NCBI GenBank assembly: GCA_019635355.1
Contig: JAHBZQ010000001.1
Coordinates: 4,898,001 to 4,962,000, forward strand
DNA length: 64,000 nucleotides
Reading direction: 5' to 3'
From: Rhizobacter sp.
GTDB lineage: Bacteria; Pseudomonadota; Gammaproteobacteria; Burkholderiales; Burkholderiaceae_C
Shown here: one piece after another, positions 54,587-62,416 of the stretch
Numbering within the stretch: the stretch's first letter is position 1
Layout: each line of letters starts with the position of its first letter
The notes under the pieces: generated by a model
Databases searched by the model: none
Seen by the model: only the letters and a program-made list of their open reading frames with translations
What the model was told of the DNA's origin: nothing
Made by a program: the position numbers and the translations under genes

Positions 54587-56149
54587 TCAGGCGGCCTGTG
54601 CCGCGGCGGCGGGTGCTGCTGCGGGCAGTGGGGCCGGTGCGGTGGCCGGTGGCGTGACGGGCGCCATGAGCACGGCCAGGCGGTCGAAAGAGGACTGCGC
54701 GCCCAGCACGAGCGCGGGTGCTTCGGACTCGCGCACCTGCGCGGCGGTCAGCGCGGCACAGGCGATCAGGCGGGCGATGCCGAGGTCGCCGCAGCCGAGG
54801 CCGAGGCGCAATGCGTGTTCCGACGCGTCGAGGTGCGGCAGCCGCTCCTGCAGCGTTTCATAGACCTCGACGGTGCGCGAGACACGATGGTCGGCGTCGG
54901 TCGTGAGGTGCTGGATCAGCTTGGCGTCTTGGCTGGTGCCGAGCAGCAGGTCGTCGACGGCTTGCACCAGCGCTTGCGAGGTGACACGGCCACTCGCATC
55001 GGCCGACTTGTCGCGCTTGATCAAGCTGGCCTTGTGCATGAGCGCGAGTGGGGCTGGCGCAGCGGTGGGCGCGGGCCATGTGGGCGACGCGAGCAACACG
55101 CCGGCGCCGCCTTCGCCGGGTACGCGGCCCTGCTGGCGCTGGCCTGAGAAGAGCTCGTTGTGGCGTGCGAGCTGCTCGACCGTGTCTTCGCCCACCAGGC
55201 TGTCGGCCGCCAGCGCCCACAGCAGGCCGGGCTGGCGCTCACGCTGCCACTGCTGGAGCTGCTGCTCCATCAGCAGCCAATGGGCCTCGGCGTTCTCGAC
55301 CGGGTGGACGTGCAGTTGCACCGCAGGGCGCGCCGTGCTGGCCATCGCGCGCGACTGGCCGGCGGCCTTGAGGCCCGCCTCGACGTGAGGCTCGAAGAGC
55401 TGGTGCAGCCATGCGCTCGCGAGCTGTTGCGCAGGCACCGGCCAACGCGCCGGAATGCCCACTCGCACGCTCACCATCGGCGGCAGCATCGGAGCGGCGT
55501 TCGGCGTTGCTCGCGCTGAAGGCAACGGCACCGACAGTGCAGGCCACTGCGACTCGAGCTGTCCGGCCATCTGCTCGACGATGGCTTCGAGCGAGGCCAA
55601 GGCCCGCAGCATCTCGGCTTGCGGCAGGTGGCCGGGCCACTCGGCAGGCAGGCCTTTGCGTGCGTTGCCGATGTCTTCGAGTGCGGTGGCCACGCCGTCG
55701 GTGCTGATGTCGGCGAGCGGCGCGGTGAAGATCGCGATGCCATCGTCGTCTTTCATCGCAGCGTCGAGTTCGGCTTTGCAGCTGCCTTCGGCGATGCTCG
55801 ATTGCGCGTCTCGCCAGGCCGCACCCGCGCGCACTTGCACCGCGGCGGCCAGCACGCGGTGGGGCACGGCGCGTGCGTCAGTGGCAGGCGCTGCGGCGGC
55901 GGCCGGTGTGGCGGAAGGCGAAGCTGCTACGGCCACGGTCGGTGCAGCGGCATAGCGGCGCAGCCGCCTCACCGCCCACACCACGGCGAGGAGTGCCGCC
56001 GTCAGGACCAAGGGCAACACCACCAGGTGCAGCAGCAACTGCGTGGCATCGGGGTTCACGTTCGCTGACTGCCATCGCCACAGCGTGCTCAACCACACCA
56101 GTGCGGTGATCACCAGCAGCAGTGCGAGAACCTTCCAGACTTTGGCCAT
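54587..56149 (-). CDS. Uncharacterised T6SS-associated inner membrane protein
   Basis: 520 residues with two N-terminal transmembrane helices (about 5-22 and 42-60) followed by a basic Arg-rich turn and a low-complexity Ala/Pro stretch, then a large domain of unknown type. The domain has no P-loop or recognised catalytic motif; the last 130 residues show LGLGCGDLGIARLIACAALT and a repetitive Ala/Pro-rich tail. It precedes tssM by 21 bases and resembles in position the TssL of other clusters, but the sequence lacks the DotU domain. A membrane-complex accessory role is inferred from location only. Confidence 0.7.
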   Translation of the reverse strand: MAKVWKVLALLLVITALVWLSTLWRWQSANVNPDATQLLLHLVVLPLVLTAALLAVVWAVRRLRRYAAAPTVAVAASPSATPAAAAAPATDARAVPHRVLAAAVQVRAGAAWRDAQSSIAEGSCKAELDAAMKDDDGIAIFTAPLADISTDGVATALEDIGNARKGLPAEWPGHLPQAEMLRALASLEAIVEQMAGQLESQWPALSVPLPSARATPNAAPMLPPMVSVRVGIPARWPVPAQQLASAWLHQLFEPHVEAGLKAAGQSRAMASTARPAVQLHVHPVENAEAHWLLMEQQLQQWQRERQPGLLWALAADSLVGEDTVEQLARHNELFSGQRQQGRVPGEGGAGVLLASPTWPAPTAAPAPLALMHKASLIKRDKSADASGRVTSQALVQAVDDLLLGTSQDAKLIQHLTTDADHRVSRTVEVYETLQERLPHLDASEHALRLGLGCGDLGIARLIACAALTAAQVRESEAPALVLGAQSSFDRLAVLMAPVTPPATAPAPLPAAAPAAAAQAA

Positions 56150-56241
56150 GAGGGGAGTACAGCGAACGCATGGCGCCGCGAAGGCGCGTGCGAGGTGGTG
56201 TCAGCGGGGGGCGAAGCGGAGTTGGAGCGGGCGCAGGGTCG

Positions 56242-56511
56242 TCAGCATTCGTCGCTGGTGACCGACTGCGAGGAGATCAGCTTGGCTCCGCAGGCGGTCT
56301 GGTCGTCGTGCCGCGCGGCGGCCTTGCCGTCGATGACCATCGTCGGGTCGCCGGTGACGATCGCACAGGTGCCGTGGCCCTTCTTGGGGCAGGTGACCTT
56401 GTCGCCGACGCGTGCGATGCGCTTGCCGTGTGTGTCGGTGACCCCGGAGGCCTCGATGACCTCGCCGCCGTGGTCGGTCTTGTCGCCCAACACGATGAAG
56501 GGACGCCCCAT
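56242..56511 (-). CDS. PAAR-repeat T6SS spike tip protein
   Basis: 89-residue PAAR protein with the proline-alanine-alanine-arginine type repeats: GRPFIVLGDKTDHGGEVIEA, HGKRIARVGDKVTCPKKGHG, TMVIDGKAAARHDDQTACGA. His and Cys residues are placed to bind one zinc at the tip. No toxin domain is fused to it, so it should cap VgrG and carry separate effectors. The ATG at 56511 follows AGAGGTGGA, a good ribosome binding site. It lies between the uncharacterised T6SS gene and the M15 peptidase. Confidence 0.93.
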   Translation of the reverse strand: MGRPFIVLGDKTDHGGEVIEASGVTDTHGKRIARVGDKVTCPKKGHGTCAIVTGDPTMVIDGKAAARHDDQTACGAKLISSQSVTSDEC

Positions 56512-56594
56512 TCCACCTCTCCCTTGTCTGTGTGATTTGCAGCTCGCATGCAGGCTCGATGCGAGCGCTGAAGTCTAACGGCGGGCGCGTGTTT

Positions 56595-57440
56595 TCAGGC
56601 CCCCACTTTCGGGCGGTGCACATTGGGTTTGCGCAGCTCCACATGGCCCAGGTCGGCGTTCTGCCAGCGTCCGCCCCAGGTCAGGCCGACACGTTGCGCA
56701 ACTTCTCCATACAACTCGTAACCCTTCGCGGCCCACGGGTCGCGTTCGCTGATGACGAGCTTGCCGTTGCGCATGAACGCGCTGTCGGCGGCGAGCCCGT
56801 GCTGGTGGTAGCTCTGCCACGCCGCTGCGTTGGTGACGTGCGCGCCCATGCTGGCGAGCAGGGTCTGCCGCTCGGGGCTGCGGTAGCCCTCGATGAGCGC
56901 CATCTCATAGCCGTGCTCCTCGCGCATCAGGCGGTAGGCGAGCAGCAGGCGCTGGCGGAAGTCGGCATCGAGCGCGTCCCATCGGCGGTCGGCTGTGCTG
57001 AGCTTCGGGCGCAGCAGCTCCACTTCGGCGGTGGTGAACACCTCGGGCGGCAGCGGTGGGGGTGGCACCAACTGCTCGCCTTGTAGCAGCGTGGCGATGA
57101 CGCTGTCGGGTTGCGAGGTGGTGGTGTCGTCGTAGGCATCGAGCGTGTGCAAGGCCCGCAACGAGAAGACGATGACCGGCGGCAAGATCAGCAGCGCCGC
57201 TCCGATCGACAAGGGAATCGCATTGCGCTGCGCCCAGCGGGTGCTGCTGGCGGCCTGGGCGTAGCCCTGACGCGCATTGCGCGTGGCAGCACGTTGCGCG
57301 TTGTGCTGTGCACCGGCAAGACGTCGACCCCATTGCGTGATGCGCTGCACCACACCTTCACGAAACGATGGCAGCAGGAGCAGCGCCGCCAGTGCGCACG
57401 CACCGACGAAGTACACGACGACGATCGCAATCCACATCAT
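56595..57440 (-). CDS. Membrane-anchored M15-type peptidoglycan peptidase
   Basis: 281 residues: two transmembrane helices (about 4-23 and 76-94) then a periplasmic M15/VanY-like domain (about 135-281) with the metal motif SYHQHGLAADSAF (S-x-H-x-x-G-x-A-x-D) and a late GHVEL. YEMALIEGYRSPERQTLL is the usual substrate segment. It should cleave a D- or L,D-peptide bond. In Acinetobacter, TagX, an M15-type endopeptidase, is needed for T6SS assembly through the cell wall; this gene in a T6SS locus could do the same. It could instead be a secreted effector, but the membrane anchors argue against that. Confidence 0.85.
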   Translation of the reverse strand: MMWIAIVVVYFVGACALAALLLLPSFREGVVQRITQWGRRLAGAQHNAQRAATRNARQGYAQAASSTRWAQRNAIPLSIGAALLILPPVIVFSLRALHTLDAYDDTTTSQPDSVIATLLQGEQLVPPPPLPPEVFTTAEVELLRPKLSTADRRWDALDADFRQRLLLAYRLMREEHGYEMALIEGYRSPERQTLLASMGAHVTNAAAWQSYHQHGLAADSAFMRNGKLVISERDPWAAKGYELYGEVAQRVGLTWGGRWQNADLGHVELRKPNVHRPKVGA

Positions 57441-57565
57441 CTTGTTGCAAGCACACTTCGCTGTCCCCCCAACGGGGCGTTGCTGCCTGGGATGGCCTCT
57501 CTAGAATTCGCGCACCCATACGCGCGCAGGCGCGCCCGTCGACTTCCAGGCCTTCGGCTTTTGCC

Positions 57566-58402
57566 ATGACCCAGCCAGACAAGCCCGTTCCAGCCCGAGG
57601 CGCACGCCCTCAGTTGTTTGGCGGACCCAGCGCAAGCCAGCCCGGCAAATCACGACAGCCCGACTTCGGGCCGAGCATCTTAGCCACCATCGACGGCACG
57701 CCGCGTCGTGATGCGCGTGCTCGCGACACGACCCCCTTGAAGCGGGTGCTGTGGATGTCGCTGCTGGCGCTGGGTGTGGTGGCGGTTTACTTTGCGGTGA
57801 AGCTCGGCATGCTGCCGAGTGCGTCGTCTTACTCGCCCGCGCAGGCTGCTCCGGTGGCGCAAGCGCCGGCTCCAGTGGTCAAGGCCGTCGAGCCGCTGGC
57901 CGCCGCTGTGCCTGTGACGCAGGCGGCGTCTGCAGCATCGGCGTCCGATGGCGCTGCGTCGATCGAAACGGTGGCGATGCCGGTGGTGGTGGCTGCGTCT
58001 GCTGATGCGGCAACGCCCGCGGCGTCGAATGTTGCAGCCAGCCTGAACAACATCCAGCAGGTGCTGGCCAGCGCAGATGCTCCAGAGCCACGCAAGGCTG
58101 CCAAGCCGGTGATGCCCAAGGAGCCGGCCGTCACGGCTCCGCCGTCCACCAAGGACACGACCGTGGCGATGCGCGGTGCCGCACCTGCGCCGAAGCCGAC
58201 CACCAAATCTGCCAACGACGATGCTGAGTTGATCGCCGCGATGCTTCCGCACCTGAAGCGCAGGGGCACTGCGCCCACGAGCCCGGGCTACGAGAAGCGC
58301 TGCGGTCACCTTGATGGTGATGCGGCGGTGGATTGCCGGGTGAAGTTCTGCAACGGGCGCGAAGGGGTGGACGCGGCGTGTCCGTCGGCGGTGAGTCGTT
58401 GA
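57566..58402 (+). CDS. Uncharacterised single-pass membrane protein
   Basis: 278 residues of unknown family. A Pro/Arg/Gly-rich cytoplasmic N-terminus (about 1-60) leads to one helix (about 61-80, VLWMSLLALGVVAVYFAVKL), then a long Ala/Val/Pro-rich low-complexity region and a compact C-terminal end with four cysteines (KRCGHLDGDAAVDCRVKFCN ... CPSAVSR). The arrangement of pairs suggests a disulfide-bonded periplasmic tail. It is the only plus-strand gene between the M15 peptidase and the immunity genes, from which it is separated by an imperfect hairpin region. Its link with the T6SS is only positional. Confidence 0.65.
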   Translation: MTQPDKPVPARGARPQLFGGPSASQPGKSRQPDFGPSILATIDGTPRRDARARDTTPLKRVLWMSLLALGVVAVYFAVKLGMLPSASSYSPAQAAPVAQAPAPVVKAVEPLAAAVPVTQAASAASASDGAASIETVAMPVVVAASADAATPAASNVAASLNNIQQVLASADAPEPRKAAKPVMPKEPAVTAPPSTKDTTVAMRGAAPAPKPTTKSANDDAELIAAMLPHLKRRGTAPTSPGYEKRCGHLDGDAAVDCRVKFCNGREGVDAACPSAVSR

Positions 58403-58467
58403 GCCGCCTTTGACTTCAGCGTGGTTTGAGCTCGCTTAGCGAGGGCGTTGTTCTGCCTAGGAGCCTC

Positions 58468-58481
58468 GGCTCCCGGGAGCC
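58468..58481. terminator. Palindrome between convergent genes
   Basis: GGCTCCCGGGAGCC is a perfect 14-bp palindrome in the 100-base gap between the uncharacterised membrane protein gene and the convergent first immunity gene. No T run follows on either strand, so use as a bidirectional terminator is only possible. Confidence 0.3.
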
Positions 58482-58502
58482 GTCGACACGGCTACGCGCT
58501 GC

Positions 58503-59546
58503 TTACAGCTTTGGCGGGTCTTGGTTTTGATCCAGCTGCCAGATGGTGACACCGAAATCACCGCCGACGTCGGGCATCAAGTCGCCCTGTTTGAAGTAGC
58601 GGCGGCTGTTGGCTTGAGCGGGGGTGAACCAGAAGCCATTGCGAGGGCAAGGTTGGTTGGCGGCGCAGCGCAGCCGTGTGATGTCCAGGGTTTTGCCATC
58701 GCTGCCAAGCGCGGCAGGCCTGGGGAGGCTTCGCGCATAGTCCACAAGGTCGCGCGGGTAGAACTCGTGGTCCCGGTAGCTGCTGTCGTCGATATCGAGC
58801 AGGTAAGTGATCGCGCCGGACTCGAAGCTCCAGTAGCCGAGGAAGACTGCACTGCCTTCGTGAGTACCGTGGTAGTACTCCCGTCGGGATGCTTCGTACC
58901 ACTTCTCGAGGTAGCGCTTCATTAGCGCTGGGCGATCGGCCGGCGCTGCGTTGAAGATCTTGACAGTGTTGCGATAGGGGAGTTCGCGAGTGGAGTCGTC
59001 AGGCAGCGGGGCAACAGCCAAGCCGAATGGTTGAAGCAGGCGTTCGATTAGGCAGTCTCTGGTCGGATTTCCCCAATCGAGAACGGCTTTGATGCGAGGA
59101 ATCAGCTCGGAATGTCCGAGGAGGTATGCAAAGCAAATAAGACGCAAAGCTCGAAAGTAGCCGACGTCTTCCCAAAGGGAAGCATGTGCCACAACTGCTC
59201 CGTGGTGCTCATCGCTCGCTTGAAAAGCGCGGTCAAAGCGAGCAGCTTCTTCCCATCGTTCAACCACAAACAGCATGAACGCTGAAAGGTTTGGAATCGA
59301 GTCGCCCGCGGTGAAGTTGACATGCAGAAAGTCCAATGCGTCTTGGGCCAACGCATCGGCTGCCATTGAAATCCTGCCTTTCGGCCGACTGGCCAGGTAG
59401 TCGGGCTCTGAGAGATTCTTGAGGACGAAGGGAATGTCGTCAGAGAACGGCGTCGCGGAATCCGAGTCATATCGCTCGTAGTCAAGCAGGTGGTCACGCT
59501 TGGCTGTCGCAAACGCCTTTGCATCGATCTTGCTTAGGTTGTTCAT
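58503..59546 (-). CDS. PoNi-type immunity protein, copy 1 (probably orphan)
   Basis: 347-residue cytoplasmic protein of the PoNi (DUF1910/DUF1911) immunity group. The C-terminal domain (about residue 165 on) has CLIERLLQPFGLAV, KRYLEKWYEASRREYYHGTH, the GYWSFESGAITYLLDIDDSS motif and HEFYPRDLVDYARSLPRP. This half is nearly identical to copy 2 at 59804-60841 (nine differences over about 184 residues by eye), while the N-terminal half is unrelated-looking and AT-richer. Just upstream is a dead PoNe-like toxin fragment, the probable former partner. The ATG at 59546 aligns with the start of copy 2. Confidence 0.87.
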   Translation of the reverse strand: MNNLSKIDAKAFATAKRDHLLDYERYDSDSATPFSDDIPFVLKNLSEPDYLASRPKGRISMAADALAQDALDFLHVNFTAGDSIPNLSAFMLFVVERWEEAARFDRAFQASDEHHGAVVAHASLWEDVGYFRALRLICFAYLLGHSELIPRIKAVLDWGNPTRDCLIERLLQPFGLAVAPLPDDSTRELPYRNTVKIFNAAPADRPALMKRYLEKWYEASRREYYHGTHEGSAVFLGYWSFESGAITYLLDIDDSSYRDHEFYPRDLVDYARSLPRPAALGSDGKTLDITRLRCAANQPCPRNGFWFTPAQANSRRYFKQGDLMPDVGGDFGVTIWQLDQNQDPPKL

Positions 59547-59625
59547 TAGCGTGACAACAACAACTCCTGGACTCAAAACAGTCGGCATCTGGATGCGTGC
59601 GGCTGGCCGCTCTTGCCTCTGTTGG

Positions 59626-59756
59626 AACGATGTTAGGGTTGACTGTGGTCACTACCACACGTGATCGATTTCGAGCTCATGAGCACCGCCTTGCTCTTCG
59701 ACTTTGAGCCTGTGGCCATTGATCTTGATGTGTGCGCCCTGTTCCTGCTGGTCAAG
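59626..59756 (-). pseudogene. Remnant of a second PoNe-like toxin
   Basis: Read on the minus strand from 59756, the spacer encodes GAHIKINGHRLKVEEQGGAH and ELEIDHVW before a TAG; this aligns with the live toxin at 61400-61510 (its residues 302-327, FKKINDHGRKVEERDGARG and GIDHIW). A one-base deletion at the TGG/RVTTVNP junction shifts the frame, after which VTTVNPNIV can be read in the next frame, again matching the toxin (VTTVNPTVF). Homology ends about 80 bases before immunity copy 1. It keeps the first nuclease Asp but no ExK motif, so it is non-functional. Confidence 0.82.
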
Positions 59757-59803
59757 TTATGCCGGTTGCTGGTGGTCTGAACAGCTTGCGCCGCCCCTTT
59801 TTG

Positions 59804-60841
59804 CTAGAGCCTGGGCGGATCCTGGTTCTGATCGAGTTGCCAGATGGTGACACCGAAGTCACCGCCGACGTCGGGCATCAAGTCACCCTGTTTGAAGTAG
59901 CGGCGGCTGTTGGCTTGAGCGGGGGTGAACCAAAAGCCATTGCGAGGGCAAGGTTGGCTGGCGGCGCAGCGCAGGCGAGTGACGTCCAAGGTCTTGCCGT
60001 CGCTGCCAAGTGCGGCGGGTCTGGGGAGACTACGCGCGTAGTCCACAAGGTCGCGCGGGTAGAACTCGTGATCGCGGTAGCTGCTGTCGTCGATGTCCAG
60101 TAGGTAGGTGATGGCGCCTGCCTCGAAGCTCCAATAGCCGAGGAATACGGCGCTGCCCTCATGTGTGCCGTGGTAGTACTCACGTCGAGAGGCCTCGTAC
60201 CACTTTTCAAGATACCGCTTCATCAGAGCCGGGCGCTCGGAGGGTGCGGCATCGAAAATCTTGATGGTGTTGCGATAGGGAAGTTCGCGAGTGGAATCGT
60301 CCGGCAGTGGATCCACGGCTAGGCCGAACGGCTGAAGCAGTCGCTCGATGAGGCAGTCTTTCTCAACGTTTCCGTAGTCAAGCAGCGTCTTGACGCGAGG
60401 AACCTCTCTCGTGTGACCGAAAAGATAGGCGAAGGAAATCAGGCGAAGAGCGTCGTAGTAGCCGTCGCCTCCCGGGAGCGCAGCATGGGGGACTACGGCC
60501 CCATGATGGATATCGCTCTTGTGAAAAGCCTCGTGCAGATGCCCAAACTCTTCCCAATACGTCACGAGAGCCGGGTAGTCGTTTGCGATGAGTTCTGGTG
60601 ATGCTCCCGCTGAGTAATTGATCGTCGCGAGGTTCAAGGCGTATTCAGCCCTTGCGCCCGCAGCGGCCTGCAGTTCGCCGACATTCTTTTCGGCGCGCCA
60701 AGCTGGGTCCGCGAGCCTTTTCGTGGTTCGTGGAATGCGTATCTCTAGATCTGCCGCCTCCTCTTCATATCGCATGAAGTTGAGCAGCTTGCATCGCACC
60801 TTCGCGGAAAACTCAGCAGCAGTTCGTACAAGCATCTTCAT
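59804..60841 (-). CDS. PoNi-type immunity protein, copy 2
   Basis: 345-residue PoNi-like immunity protein lying six bases after the PoNe-type toxin stop, so it should be the cognate antidote protecting against self-intoxication. It has the PoNi_N-like helical N-terminal half (LIANDYPALVTYWEEFGHLH, HKSDIHHGAVVPHAALPGGD) and the DUF1911 C-terminal half (LGYWSFEAGAITYLLDIDDS). The C-terminal half matches copy 1 almost residue for residue; the N-terminal half is distinct, pointing to module exchange or gene conversion. DNA of the N-terminal half is visibly lower in GC than the neighbourhood. Confidence 0.9.
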   Translation of the reverse strand: MKMLVRTAAEFSAKVRCKLLNFMRYEEEAADLEIRIPRTTKRLADPAWRAEKNVGELQAAAGARAEYALNLATINYSAGASPELIANDYPALVTYWEEFGHLHEAFHKSDIHHGAVVPHAALPGGDGYYDALRLISFAYLFGHTREVPRVKTLLDYGNVEKDCLIERLLQPFGLAVDPLPDDSTRELPYRNTIKIFDAAPSERPALMKRYLEKWYEASRREYYHGTHEGSAVFLGYWSFEAGAITYLLDIDDSSYRDHEFYPRDLVDYARSLPRPAALGSDGKTLDVTRLRCAASQPCPRNGFWFTPAQANSRRYFKQGDLMPDVGGDFGVTIWQLDQNQDPPRL

Positions 60842-60847
60842 TGAGGA

Positions 60848-62416
60848 CTACTCCCACAAGAACCCGCGGTCGTCTGGCAGAACGACAATTGGTCTCTGAA
60901 CGCTGTGGGTATGCGGAGGTTGCTTCTTAGAGGTTTCATGGAGATGCTTCTGACGTCCCGTCACCATCAGTATCCATCTGTGGTAAGGACACGATATGTC
61001 GCCGTCAACAAAGTCGCGAATCTGCGATCTCAGCCGGGGAGCATCGCTTGGGAGAAGGGTGGCGTCAGATGAAGCGTTCCTGATGATCCATCGATGGCTC
61101 ATCTGCGTGGCAAGGCTGGTCTTCTCATTTGCGTTGTTCAGGCCTTGTTGACGCTTCCCGTGTTCATCGCGCCCACCTTTCGTAAGTCCCTGGTCCGTCT
61201 GAAGCTCGGCCTTCTTGGCCGGGCTGCTGTCGCGCTGCTCGTTGCCAAACGCATTCGGGCCATTGCCATTGGCTTCATCGGCACGCAGCGCATCGAAGTG
61301 CTGCCGTAGATCCGGTGTGAGCGCAGACAGAAAGGCAAACGAACCAATCAGGCTTCCCTTCGTTTCAGCAATCACATACGGCTTGCCTCCCTTGCCGCTG
61401 CTGGCGAAGACGGTGGGGTTGACCGTGGTCACGCGCCAGATGTGGTCGATGCCCGGCCCGCGAGCGCCATCACGCTCCTCGACCTTGCGCCCGTGGTCAT
61501 TGATCTTCTTGAAGTTGGTGTGGTTCTTGGCGACGTGGTAGTCGGCAATGTGCTCAGGCAGGACGCCGCTGTACCAGTTGTCGCGCTTCTTCTTGGCTTC
61601 GCGTGGTTGGTCGGTCTTGCGAGTGTCTGGGGCCCCCTGATTCCTGCCGGTTTGGTCTTGCTTCTTCGGGGTGCTGCCTGAACCGCGCTGCGCCGGGGTT
61701 GGCGACGGCAAGGCTTTGGCATCAGCGGCATTGGACGCCGCTTTGGCAGACCCGCCCGGCGCGGTCTTCGCCGTACTCGCCGGGGCGATGTCGTCGAGGA
61801 TCTTCTTGTGCAGCTTCTTGAGTTCTTCCAGCGCTTCAGCGAGGCGCTGGGGCGCGATGCGCTGAATGCCCTTCAGCTCGGAGATGAGCAGGTCAACATT
61901 GCCCTTGCCGGCGACAAGCTTGACCGCCCAGGAATCCAAGCCGTTGATGAAGGCTTTCAACGCACCGTCGAGCGTGTTGCGCGACTGCTGACCCACCGCG
62001 TTCCAGTTGATGTTGCGCAGCCACTTGTCGACATCGCCCTTGAGCACAGCGCGCAAGGCGTCCAGCACGCGGCCGACCCCGTGGCCTTGGCGAACCAGCT
62101 TGAAACACACCTTGAATGCGTCGCCCAGGCCGGGGATGAAACCCACGAGGGTGATCAGAAGATCGACCCAAACCAGAGGATTTGCCGGGTTGGCCGATAG
62201 CGCAATGATCCCGAGGATCAGGTCCCGCACGTCGAAGGCCTGCCCCAGCCCCGGCACGACACCGATGACGCCGGTGATGATGATGTGCGCTGGAGAGCTG
62301 CCCTGGCCGGTCACCAGGTCCTTGAGCCACTTGCCGATGCCGTCATCGGCCTGCGAAAGCGCCTTGGCGGCGCGCCCTGCATTCGGGGCATTGATGGCGC
62401 TCGTTGCTCCGCTCAC
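60848..62416 (-). CDS. T6SS effector with PoNe-type PD-(D/E)xK DNase domain
   Basis: 522-residue toxin placed directly after vgrG (GTGA start/stop overlap, GTG start at 62416). The N-terminal 210 residues have two hydrophobic helix pairs each ending in a PGLG-A-F motif (VVPGLGQAFDV at 53-63 and FIPGLGDAFKV at 93-103), probably for membrane insertion or loading on the spike; a Lys/Ala/Pro linker follows to about 280. The DNase part has Asp 324 (GIDHIW), the E-x-K motif at 351-353 (IAETKG) and QMSHRW at 438-443, as in PoNe nucleases. Its immunity gene is at 59804. The activity is inferred from motif. Confidence 0.88.
   Translation of the reverse strand: MSGATSAINAPNAGRAAKALSQADDGIGKWLKDLVTGQGSSPAHIIITGVIGVVPGLGQAFDVRDLILGIIALSANPANPLVWVDLLITLVGFIPGLGDAFKVCFKLVRQGHGVGRVLDALRAVLKGDVDKWLRNINWNAVGQQSRNTLDGALKAFINGLDSWAVKLVAGKGNVDLLISELKGIQRIAPQRLAEALEELKKLHKKILDDIAPASTAKTAPGGSAKAASNAADAKALPSPTPAQRGSGSTPKKQDQTGRNQGAPDTRKTDQPREAKKKRDNWYSGVLPEHIADYHVAKNHTNFKKINDHGRKVEERDGARGPGIDHIWRVTTVNPTVFASSGKGGKPYVIAETKGSLIGSFAFLSALTPDLRQHFDALRADEANGNGPNAFGNEQRDSSPAKKAELQTDQGLTKGGRDEHGKRQQGLNNANEKTSLATQMSHRWIIRNASSDATLLPSDAPRLRSQIRDFVDGDISCPYHRWILMVTGRQKHLHETSKKQPPHTHSVQRPIVVLPDDRGFLWE

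Noticed and set aside
54587..56149. TssL/DotU assignment for the gene before tssM
   Set aside because: Gene order suggested it, but the protein has two N-terminal helices and no DotU-type domain.
56242..56511. PAAR protein fused to a toxin domain
   Set aside because: The frame ends right after the PAAR repeats, and the next gene has its own start and membrane helices.
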